Below, one piece after another: positions 8,623 through 15,110 of a DNA stretch of 16,809 bases (positions within the stretch are counted from its first letter, which is position 1; every line of letters starts with the position of its first letter). The stretch is from NCBI GenBank assembly GCA_043749095.1, contig JAYVEB010000063.1:1-16809 (forward strand), written 5' to 3'. Position numbers and translations under genes: made by a program. This DNA is from PBB1 sp043749095. GTDB lineage: Bacteria > Pseudomonadota > Gammaproteobacteria > Burkholderiales > Burkholderiaceae_C. The notes beneath the pieces were generated by a model, which was not told where the DNA came from, ran no database searches, and saw nothing but the letters and a program-made list of their open reading frames with translations.

Positions 8623-8650
8623 TGGCTTATGCCAACCGCAAACTGGCTTA
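8623..8650. promoter_or_regulatory. Repeat cluster upstream of cysB, candidate CysB autoregulatory site
   Basis: TGGCTTA occurs twice, at 8623-8629 and 8644-8650, with a 21-bp period (two helical turns). TATGCCA (8628-8634) and TGGCTTA (8644-8650) also form a near-perfect inverted repeat with a 9-bp spacer, a LysR-box-like layout. The embedded CTTATGCCAA (8626-8635) recurs in similar form upstream of cysP and sbp. It lies about 95-120 bp before the cysB ATG. The rest of the 8584-8744 gap shows nothing else clear. Confidence 0.4.
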
Positions 8651-8744
8651 CAAATACTGGGTCGTTGTGCGCCCCGGCGCGCGGGTCAACAATCTCCTGC
8701 TCGGCGATCGCCGGCATCCCCCTGCGCCCGCACGGCGACGATTC

Positions 8745-9683
8745 ATGAATTTCCAGCAACTGCGAGCCGTCCGCGAAGCCATCCGCTGCGGATTCAACCT
8801 GACCGAAGTAGCCGGTGTGCTGCACACCTCGCAGCCCGGCATCAGTCGACAAATCCGCGAGCTGGAAGCCGAACTCGGCGCCGACATCTTCGTGCGCGCC
8901 GGCAAGCGCCTGACGCGGCTGACGCCGCCCGGTGAGGCAGTGCTGCCGATCATCGAACGCCTGCTGCTGGAGGCTGCCAACCTGAAACGCGTCGGCGATG
9001 ACTTCAACGCGCAGAGCAGCGGCCGGCTGTCGATCGCCGCAACCCACTCGCAGGCCCGTTACGCGCTGCCCACCGTGGTGCGCGACTTCCGAGAGATCTA
9101 TCCCGATGTGACCTTGCTGCTGCACCAGGGCTCGCCCAAGCAGGTGGCCGAAATGCTGCTGTCGGGCGAGGCCGATATCGGCGTGGCCACCGAGGCGCTG
9201 GCGCATTACGAGCCACTGGTGGCCCTGCCCTGCTACCGCTGGACGCACAGCGTGGTGGTGCCGCCGGGCCATGAATTGCTGAGCGTCGAAGGGCCGATCA
9301 CGCTCGCGCAACTGGCGCGCCACTCCATCATCACCTACGAGGCCGGCTACACCGGCCGGGCGCACATCGATGACGCCTTCACGAAGGCCGGCCTGACGCC
9401 CGACATCGTGCTCAGCGCGATGGACGCCGATGTCATCAAGACCTACGTCGAGCTGGGCATGGGTGTGGGCATCGTCGCGTCGATCGCCTTCGACGCCGAG
9501 CGCGACCGCACGCTGCGCGCGCTCGATGCACGGCACCTGTTCGAGGTCAACCTGACCCGCCTGGCGATCCGCCGCGGCACCTGGCTGCGCGGCTACGTGT
9601 ACGCTTTCATCGAGGCGTTCGCGCCGACGTTGTCCCGCTCGGTGGTGGAGCGGGCGTTGGCCGGAGACAGCGACGGCGGGTAG
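8745..9683 (+). CDS. cysB: CysB-type LysR-family regulator of sulfur assimilation
   Basis: A DNA-binding activator of 312 aa for cysteine biosynthesis and sulfur uptake. The family responds to N-acetylserine or O-acetylserine and is antagonised by sulfide or thiosulfate. The protein opens with the CysB signature MNFQQLRAVREA, then the helix-turn-helix (residues 1-60, NLTEVAGVLHTSQPGISRQI). The ligand-binding half follows from about residue 92. The pocket residues known from CysB line up: Thr100 and Gln103 in ATHSQARYALP, with Ser replacing Thr at 102, Trp166 in YRWTHSVV, and the GYTGRA loop near 203. I start it at the ATG at 8745, since the longer frame upstream is not CysB-like. The Shine-Dalgarno is weak. 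It faces the sulfur-uptake genes tail to tail, 86 bp from cysA, instead of following them in one operon. A Cbl/SsuR-like paralogue is the alternative. Confidence 0.9.
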   Translation: MNFQQLRAVREAIRCGFNLTEVAGVLHTSQPGISRQIRELEAELGADIFVRAGKRLTRLTPPGEAVLPIIERLLLEAANLKRVGDDFNAQSSGRLSIAATHSQARYALPTVVRDFREIYPDVTLLLHQGSPKQVAEMLLSGEADIGVATEALAHYEPLVALPCYRWTHSVVVPPGHELLSVEGPITLAQLARHSIITYEAGYTGRAHIDDAFTKAGLTPDIVLSAMDADVIKTYVELGMGVGIVASIAFDAERDRTLRALDARHLFEVNLTRLAIRRGTWLRGYVYAFIEAFAPTLSRSVVERALAGDSDGG

Positions 9684-9733
9684 AGGTGCCCGCCCTGTTC
9701 ATCCGCAATCAACCCGGCATCGCCGCGCGAGCA

Positions 9734-9756
9734 CCGGAAACCCAGTGTCTTTCCGG
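9734..9756. terminator. Stem-loop between convergent cysB and cysA
   Basis: Perfect 7-bp arms CCGGAAA (9734-9740) and TTTCCGG (9750-9756) flank a 9-nt loop in the 86-bp gap between two convergent 3' ends. Its position suits a shared terminator. No T-run follows on either strand, so the mechanism is uncertain. Confidence 0.45.
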
Positions 9757-9769
9757 CAGGCGTGGCCGT

Positions 9770-10834
9770 TCAGATCATCGCCGCGGGATCGGTCAGGTCT
9801 TCGGCGAAGCGCCTGATGTGCCGCGGCAGCAGGTGCGCGGTCGCGCCGGCATCGAGCGGCAGGCGCTCGCGCAGTGCCCGGTACTCGGACCGTGGCAGCT
9901 CGACGTCGATGTCGCTGCCGTCGTCAAGGCGCTTGAATTCCAGCCGCGTGTTCGGGCCGACAGTCAACGCCTGCGACAGCCTGACCGCCACCGACCCGGT
10001 TTGCGGCGAGGCAATGATCTGCAATTCGTGCGGCCTCACATAGCTGACATCCCCGCCAGCAGCGCCCACCGCCGCCACACCCTGTGCGTGGTCCAGACGG
10101 CCGTGGAACAGGTTCACGTCACCGAGGAACTTGAGCACGAACGGCGAGGCTGGCTGGTCATACACCTCGTCGGGCGTGCCCACCTGCTCGATGCGGCCGT
10201 GGTTCATCACGACAATGCGGTCAGCCACCTCCATCGCCTCTTCCTGGTCATGGGTGACGAAGACGCTGGTCACATGCACCTCGTCGTGCAGCCGGCGCAG
10301 CCAGCGGCGCAACTCCTTGCGCACCTTGGCATCGAGCGCGCCGAACGGCTCGTCGAGCAGCAGCACCTTGGGCTCGACCGCGAGTGCACGGGCCAGCGCG
10401 ATGCGCTGACGCTGTCCGCCCGAGAGCTGGTGCGGGTAGCGGTCGGCGATCCAATCGAGCTGCACCAGCTTCAGCAGGTCGGTGACCTTGGCGGTAATTT
10501 CCTTGTCGGTCGGCCGCGTGGCCTTCGGCCGCACGCGCAGGCCGAACGCCACGTTCTCGAAGATCGTCATGTGGCCGAACAGCGCGTAGTGCTGGAACAC
10601 GAAACCGACCTGCCGGTCGCGCACATCCGTATGCGTCGCGTCCTCGCCGTGGAACAGTACCGAGCCCGAGTCCGGCACTTCCAGCCCCGCGATGATGCGC
10701 AGCAGCGAGGTCTTGCCCGATCCCGACGGCCCGAGCAACGCGACCAACTCGCCATCGGGGATGTCGAGGTTCAGGTGATCGCAGACGACCGTCTGGCCGT
10801 AACTTTTGTTGAGGTTGCGAACTTCAATGCTCAT
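9770..10834 (-). CDS. cysA: Sulfate/thiosulfate ABC transporter ATP-binding protein CysA
   Basis: ATPase of the sulfate/thiosulfate importer, a peripheral protein on the cytoplasmic face, 354 aa (E. coli CysA 365). All nucleotide-binding motifs are present: Walker A GPSGSGKT (35-42), Q-loop Gln81 in FVFQHYALF, signature LSGGQ (137-141), Walker B LLLDEP (158-163), D-loop GALD and H-loop His195 in FVTHDQEEA. A C-terminal regulatory/TOBE-like part (about 240-354) includes the VRPHEL segment typical of CysA. The N-terminal MSIEVRNLNKSYG also matches the family. It is the last gene of the minus-strand cluster, 42 bp after cysW. It ends facing cysB. Confidence 0.97.
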   Translation of the reverse strand: MSIEVRNLNKSYGQTVVCDHLNLDIPDGELVALLGPSGSGKTSLLRIIAGLEVPDSGSVLFHGEDATHTDVRDRQVGFVFQHYALFGHMTIFENVAFGLRVRPKATRPTDKEITAKVTDLLKLVQLDWIADRYPHQLSGGQRQRIALARALAVEPKVLLLDEPFGALDAKVRKELRRWLRRLHDEVHVTSVFVTHDQEEAMEVADRIVVMNHGRIEQVGTPDEVYDQPASPFVLKFLGDVNLFHGRLDHAQGVAAVGAAGGDVSYVRPHELQIIASPQTGSVAVRLSQALTVGPNTRLEFKRLDDGSDIDVELPRSEYRALRERLPLDAGATAHLLPRHIRRFAEDLTDPAAMI

Positions 10835-10876
10835 GTCGTTGACTCTTGGTTGACGGATCGTGCCGACGTGGGGTGG

Positions 10877-11791
10877 TCAGACGGCTTCGATGCCGCGCTT
10901 GTGCGCCTTGACGCGCTGCTCGACGATGTACTTCAGCACCAGCGTCACCAGCGCCAGGCCGGCCAGCAGCGAGGCCACGGCGAAGGCGGCTGCGAACTGG
11001 TATTCGTTGTAGGCGATCTCGATGTGCAGCGGCATCGTGTTGGTCTGCCCGCGGATGTGGCCGGACACCACGCTCACCGCACCGAACTCGCCCATCGCGC
11101 GGGCGTTGCACAGAATCACGCCATACAGCAGCGCCCATTTGATGTTCGGCACCGTCACCCGCCAGAAGATCTGCCAGCCATTGGCCCCGAGCACGCGAGC
11201 AGCTTCCTCCTGCTCGGTGCCCTGCGCCTGCATCAGCGGAATCAGCTCGCGTGCGATGAACGGGAAGGTCACGAAGGTGGTGGCCAGCACGATGCCCGGC
11301 ACCGCGAAGATCACCTTCAGGTCATGGTCGCGCAGCCATTCGCCGAACCAGCCCTGCAAGCCGAAGATCAGCACGTAGATCAGGCCGGCGATCACCGGGC
11401 TGACCGAGAACGGCAGATCGATCAGCGTCAGCAGCACGTTCTTGCCGTGGAACTCGAACTTCGCGATGCACCAGGCCGCAGCAACACCGAACGCCAGATT
11501 CATCGGCACGCTGATGCCGGCAGCGAGCAGCGTCAGCTTGATGGCCGAAACGGCGTCGGGGTCGGTGATCGACGCGATGTAGACGTCGACGCCCTTCTTG
11601 AACGCCTCGACGAACACGATTGCCAGCGGCACGAACAGGAAGAAGGTGAGGAAGGCCAGCGAGACGACGATCAGCGTCCACTTGACCCAGGTCGGTTCGC
11701 TCGTTGCCGAGCGGATGCGGCGCGGCGCAATCATGTTGCCGCCTTCGGTGCTGGACACGGCGGGATCGACGCTGATCATGGTGCTGCTCAT
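10877..11791 (-). CDS. cysW: Sulfate/thiosulfate ABC transporter permease CysW
   Basis: One of two inner-membrane permease subunits, 304 aa. A hydrophilic N-terminal tail of about 35 residues precedes six predicted membrane helices, the first being about 37-60 (LIVVSLAFLTFFLFVPLAIV). The cytoplasmic EAA loop that docks on CysA is clear: EEAARVLGANGWQIFWRV. NARAMGEFGAVSVVSGHIRG and the end VLKYIVEQRVKAH are typical of CysW. Its ATG overlaps the cysT stop by 4 nt (ATGA), with AGGGG just upstream, so translation is coupled. An in-frame internal ATG (MIAPRR) is possible but lacks this coupling. It works with CysT, CysA and a periplasmic binding protein. Confidence 0.95.
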   Translation of the reverse strand: MSSTMISVDPAVSSTEGGNMIAPRRIRSATSEPTWVKWTLIVVSLAFLTFFLFVPLAIVFVEAFKKGVDVYIASITDPDAVSAIKLTLLAAGISVPMNLAFGVAAAWCIAKFEFHGKNVLLTLIDLPFSVSPVIAGLIYVLIFGLQGWFGEWLRDHDLKVIFAVPGIVLATTFVTFPFIARELIPLMQAQGTEQEEAARVLGANGWQIFWRVTVPNIKWALLYGVILCNARAMGEFGAVSVVSGHIRGQTNTMPLHIEIAYNEYQFAAAFAVASLLAGLALVTLVLKYIVEQRVKAHKRGIEAV

Positions 11792-12621
11792 CGCCCCTGT
11801 CTCGCGCGGGTCCAGCCCTGCAGCGCGTTGACCGCCAGCAGCAGTGCAAAGGCCGCCACCAGCATCACCACCGCGATCGCGGTCGCGCCCTGGTAGTCGT
11901 ACTGCTCCAGCTTGGTGATGATCAGCAGTGGTGTGATCTCGCTGACCAGCGGCATGTTGCCGGCAATGAAGATCACCGAACCGTACTCACCGAGGGCACG
12001 CGCGAAGGCCAATGCAAATCCAGTGATCAGCGCAGGCATCAGGATCGGAAAGATCACTTTCGTGAACGTCTGCCAGCGATTCGCCCCCAGCATGGCGGCA
12101 GCTTCCTCGATTTCCTTCTGCATGTCTTCGAGCACCGGCTGCAAGGTGCGCACGACGAAAGGCAGGCCAATGAAGGTCAGGGCCACGAACACGCCGAGTG
12201 GCGTGTAGCTGACCTTGAACGGCAGCCACTGCCCGATCCAGCCGTTCTGCGCGTACAGCGCCGTCAGTGCGATACCCGCCACTGCAGTGGGCAGGGCAAA
12301 GGGCAGATCGACCAGCGCATCGACCAGCCGCTTGAACGGAAACTGGTAGCGCACCAGCACCCAGGCCACGATCAGCCCGAAGAATGCATTGAGCAGCGCA
12401 CCCACCAGCGACGCGCCGAAGGTCAGCCGGTACGAGGCCAGCACGCGTGGCGAGGTCACTGCATCCCAGAACGCGGGCCAGGTCATCGTGGCGGTCTTCA
12501 GGAAGGCCGCGCTGAGCGGGATCAGCACGATGAGGCTCAGGTACAGCAGCGTGAAGCCGAGCGCCAGGTCGAAGCCAGGCAGCACGGTGTGCTTCTTCAG
12601 CAGGGTGCGCGACAAGAACAT
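11788..12621 (-). CDS. cysT: Sulfate/thiosulfate ABC transporter permease CysT (CysU)
   Basis: The second permease subunit, 277 aa, the usual length. The start LPGFDLALGFTLLYLSLIVL is a typical CysT first helix. LVALLNAFFGL-like membrane segments follow, then the EAA loop IEEAAAMLGANRWQTFTKV that contacts the ATPase. The segment ALGEYGSVIFIAGNMP is characteristic of CysT (GSVIFIAGN). The ATG at 12621 lies 9 bp after the cysP stop, with an AGGGGCAGG stretch upstream as ribosome site. The gene overlaps cysW by 4 nt. Order and spacing give a cysP-cysT-cysW-cysA operon as in enterobacteria. Confidence 0.95.
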   Translation of the reverse strand: MFLSRTLLKKHTVLPGFDLALGFTLLYLSLIVLIPLSAAFLKTATMTWPAFWDAVTSPRVLASYRLTFGASLVGALLNAFFGLIVAWVLVRYQFPFKRLVDALVDLPFALPTAVAGIALTALYAQNGWIGQWLPFKVSYTPLGVFVALTFIGLPFVVRTLQPVLEDMQKEIEEAAAMLGANRWQTFTKVIFPILMPALITGFALAFARALGEYGSVIFIAGNMPLVSEITPLLIITKLEQYDYQGATAIAVVMLVAAFALLLAVNALQGWTRARQGR

Positions 12622-12630
12622 GGCCTGCCC

Positions 12631-13656
12631 CTACTTCTTCTTCGAGCGCAGCATGATCTGGTCGTAGAAACCACCGTCGTCGAAGTGATCCTTCTGCGCT
12701 TTCTTCCAGCCACCGAAAAGCTCATCGACGGTGAACGCGTTGACCTTCGGAAAGTCCTTCGCATAGCGCGCCAGCACCTTGGCGTTGCGGGGTCGCAGGT
12801 GGTGCTTGGCGGCGATCTCCTGACCGGCATCAGACCAGAGGTACTTCATGTAGGCCTCGGCCTGCTTGCGGGTGCCGCGCTTGTCGACGACCTTGTCGAC
12901 GATCGACACCGGGTTCTCGGCCAGCACCGTCCAGGTGGGGTAGACGGCTTCGTAGTCGTCACCGAATTCGCGCTTGATCAGCGGCACCTCGCTCTCGAAG
13001 GTGACCAGCGCGTCGCCGAGCTGGCGCTGCGCGAAGGTGGTGGTGGCGCCGCGGCCACCGCCATCGAGCACCGGCACGTTGGCAAAGATGCGTTCGACCA
13101 ATGCCTGCACTGCGGCCGGCGACACACCGTTCTTCAGGCCGGCGCCCCAGGCCGCCAGATAGGTGTAGCGGCCGTTGCCCGACGTTTTCGGGTTCGGGAT
13201 GATCACCGAGATACCGGCACGGCCGAGGTCGCTCCAGTCGCGGATCGCCTTTGGGTTGCCCTTGCGGACGAGGATCACCGACACCGAGGTGGTCGGCGCG
13301 CTGTGGTCGGGCAGGCGCTGGGCCCAGTCTGCGGGTATCAACGCACCACGCTCGGCCAGGATGTCGATGTCGTTCGACTGGTTCATCGTGATGACATCGG
13401 CTTCCAAGCCCTCCACCACGCTACGCGCCTGCTTGCTGCTGCCGCCATGCGACTGGTTCAGCGTCAGGTCTTCACCGGTGGTCTTCTTCCAGTACGCGGC
13501 AAAGGCGGCGTTGTAGTCCTTGTAGAACTCGCGCGACACGTCATAGCTGACGTTCAGCAGCGTCTTGCCAGCCGCTTGGGCCGCAGCGGCAAGCGGAGAA
13601 AGAACAGCCCAGCCAGCTAGGGCGGCCAGCGTGACGCGGCGGCAGACAGGAGACAT
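12631..13656 (-). CDS. cysP: Thiosulfate/sulfate-binding periplasmic protein, CysP-like
   Basis: A periplasmic solute-binding protein of 341 aa that delivers thiosulfate or sulfate to CysTWA. A signal peptide covers about residues 1-28, ending AAAQAAG. The mature protein follows the CysP pattern as I recall it from E. coli, not the Sbp pattern: LLNVSYDVSREF, SHGGSSKQA, TMNQSNDIDIL in place of the LALAYDID of Sbp, LIPADWAQRLP, PNPKTSGNGRYTYLAAWGA, GGRGATTTFA and FESEVPLI. The end, VDELFGGWKKAQKDHFDDGG, is common to both families. It is first in the cysPTWA operon, 9 bp before cysT, with a 169-bp gap upstream to sbp. Annotation pipelines may simply call it sulfate-binding protein. Ligand preference is inferred from these motif differences. 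Confidence 0.85.
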   Translation of the reverse strand: MSPVCRRVTLAALAGWAVLSPLAAAAQAAGKTLLNVSYDVSREFYKDYNAAFAAYWKKTTGEDLTLNQSHGGSSKQARSVVEGLEADVITMNQSNDIDILAERGALIPADWAQRLPDHSAPTTSVSVILVRKGNPKAIRDWSDLGRAGISVIIPNPKTSGNGRYTYLAAWGAGLKNGVSPAAVQALVERIFANVPVLDGGGRGATTTFAQRQLGDALVTFESEVPLIKREFGDDYEAVYPTWTVLAENPVSIVDKVVDKRGTRKQAEAYMKYLWSDAGQEIAAKHHLRPRNAKVLARYAKDFPKVNAFTVDELFGGWKKAQKDHFDDGGFYDQIMLRSKKK

Positions 13657-13745
13657 GGGAAGGCCGGCGCGACACGCCAGAGAAAGGGAAGACGTCAGAT
13701 GCTAGGCGGCGGCTCTTGAATGCCCAACGATCGATTTCGCCGATC

Positions 13746-13754
13746 CTTATGCAA
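13746..13754 (-). promoter_or_regulatory. CTTATGC-AA element upstream of cysP, candidate CysB site
   Basis: CTTATGCAA (plus strand), in a short AT-rich patch 90 bp upstream of the cysP start, resembles CTTATGCCAA before cysB and CATATGCGAA before sbp. A regulatory role in CysB binding is inference from position and recurrence. No clear -35/-10 pair was identified. Confidence 0.3.
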
Positions 13755-13769
13755 TTAACAACTAAAGCC

Positions 13770-13792
13770 GCCGTTCGCGCCTGGCGAACAGC
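13770..13792 (-). terminator. Stem-loop after sbp, candidate terminator or attenuator
   Basis: Arms GTTCGC (13773-13778) and GCGAAC (13784-13789) enclose a 5-nt loop. The stem extends by three more pairs, one of them G-U. It lies 33 bp after the sbp stop, and on the minus strand it is followed by a mildly T-rich GGCTTTAGTTGTTAATT. It could end sbp transcription, or partly insulate sbp from the downstream cysPTWA genes. Confidence 0.4.
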
Positions 13793-13825
13793 GACCTCAA
13801 TCGGCGATCGCGGAAGTGGCCAGTC

Positions 13826-14839
13826 TTACTTCTTCGTATAGATCTTGTCGAACACGCCGCCGTCGGCGAAGTGGGTCTTCTGCGCCGTGGCCCAGCCGCC
13901 GAACACCTCATTGATGCTGAATAGCTTGATCGGCGGGAACTGCTTGGCGTACTTCGCCTGCGCCTTCGGATCGATCGGGCGGTAGAAGTTCTTGCCAGCA
14001 ATGTCCTGACCTTCCGGCGAGTACAGGTACTCGAGATAGGCCTGCGCGACCGCCGCATTGCCCTTTTTAACGGCCACCTTGTCGACCACGGCCACCGGCG
14101 GCTCGGCCAGGATGCTGGTCGGCGGGTAGATGACGTCGAACTTGTCGGCACCGAATTCCTTGAGCACCAGCCCGGCCTCGTTTTCCCACGACAGCAGCAC
14201 GTCACCCAGGCCACGCTCGGCAAAGCTCACCGTCGAGCCGCGGGCACCGGAGTCGAGCACGGGCACGTTCGCAAACACTTTCTTGATGTAGTCACGTGCC
14301 TTGGCATCGCTGCCACCGGGCGCGGTCAGCACCGCGCCGTACGCCGCGAGGTAGGCCCAGCGTGCCCCACCCGAGGTCTTCGGGTTGGCGGTGATCACGC
14401 CGACACCTGGCTTGGCGATGTCGTCCCAGGTCTTGACACCCTTGGGATTGCCCTTGCGAACGATGAACACGATGGTCGAGGTGTACGGCGTGCTGTTGTT
14501 CTTGAAGCGCTTCTGCCAGTCGTTGGGCAACAGCTTGGCGCGCTGCGAGATCTCGTCGATGTCGTAGGCCAGTGCCAGCGTGACGACGTCGGCATCCAAC
14601 CCGTCAATCACCGAGCGGGCCTGTTTGCCGGAGCCGCCGTGCGATTGCTTGACGCTGACGGTGTCGCCGGTCTTGGCCTGCCAGTACTTGGCGAATGCGG
14701 CGTTGTACTCGACATAGAGCTCGCGGGTCGGGTCGTAGGAAGCGTTGAGCAGCGTGACGTCCTTGGCCAGCGTGGCAAAGGCGGCAGCGCCAACGGCCAC
14801 GGCCAACGTGCTGGAACGGATGAGGCGGGAGACAGACAT
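13826..14839 (-). CDS. sbp: Sulfate-binding periplasmic protein Sbp
   Basis: A periplasmic sulfate-binding protein of 337 aa. A signal peptide covers about residues 1-26 (MSVSRLIRSS, Ala-rich core, ATLAKD). The mature part is canonical Sbp: LLNASYDPTRELY, SHGGSGKQARSVI, VVTLALAYDIDEI, TPYTSTIVFIVRKGNPKG, PKTSGGARWAYLAAYGA, VLDSGARGSTVSFAERGLGDVL, SWENEA and INEVFGGWATAQKTHFADGG. It looks only about half identical to the neighbouring CysP-like protein, so this is an old paralogous pair and not a recent duplication. I chose the ATG at 14839, with AGGA about 9 nt upstream and the signal peptide directly following. An ATG at 14911 would add a 24-residue non-signal leader. It shares direction with cysPTWA but is separated by 169 bp and a stem-loop, so it probably also has its own promoter. 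Confidence 0.93.
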   Translation of the reverse strand: MSVSRLIRSSTLAVAVGAAAFATLAKDVTLLNASYDPTRELYVEYNAAFAKYWQAKTGDTVSVKQSHGGSGKQARSVIDGLDADVVTLALAYDIDEISQRAKLLPNDWQKRFKNNSTPYTSTIVFIVRKGNPKGVKTWDDIAKPGVGVITANPKTSGGARWAYLAAYGAVLTAPGGSDAKARDYIKKVFANVPVLDSGARGSTVSFAERGLGDVLLSWENEAGLVLKEFGADKFDVIYPPTSILAEPPVAVVDKVAVKKGNAAVAQAYLEYLYSPEGQDIAGKNFYRPIDPKAQAKYAKQFPPIKLFSINEVFGGWATAQKTHFADGGVFDKIYTKK

Positions 14840-14947
14840 GAAGACAGATCCTGGTTGGAAAACGTGCTGAGATGACTGCCGTGATGACAGCGGACGTTGA
14901 ATCCTAGGCACAGGCCTTCACGCTGAAAACGAAGCGTTCCGCGCTTT

Positions 14948-14977
14948 CATATGCGAATTTCGAATGTCAGATGTCGA
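14948..14977 (-). promoter_or_regulatory. Candidate sbp promoter with shared CATATGCGAA element
   Basis: On the minus strand, TCGACA (plus 14972-14977, 5 of 6 with TTGACA) is followed after 18 bp by a weak CATATG -10 (plus 14948-14953), about 110 bp before the sbp ATG. The plus-strand CATATGCGAA (14948-14957) resembles elements before cysB and cysP. An additional CAGATG/CATCTG inverted pair with a 15-bp spacer spans 14968-14994. The rest of the 14840-15110 gap shows no gene. Confidence 0.3.
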
Positions 14978-15110
14978 TTGACGTTCGCCATCTGTCTCGG
15001 GGCCCAAAACCCAGAATTCCGTGCTTTCCGACCCGAGCAACCACATTGCCGGGGCGGTTCGCACGAGAGTTCGCCTGTGTCTGGCGGTCGCCTTCAGAAC
15101 GACGCTTCAG

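Noticed and set aside
8580..8744. N-terminal extension of CysB starting at 8580
   Set aside because: The added residues are not CysB-like, and MNFQQLR at 8745 is the family's normal start. The region also holds the receptor promoter and repeat cluster.
8496..9536. Upstream extension of the first chemoreceptor frame to 9536 (917 codons)
   Set aside because: It runs antisense through cysB and has no domain. The membrane anchor, Shine-Dalgarno and promoter fix the start at 8495.
9686..11896. 736-codon plus-strand open frame opposite cysA and cysW
   Set aside because: It is a shadow of two clear ABC transporter genes, with low-complexity His/Arg/Asp-rich translation.
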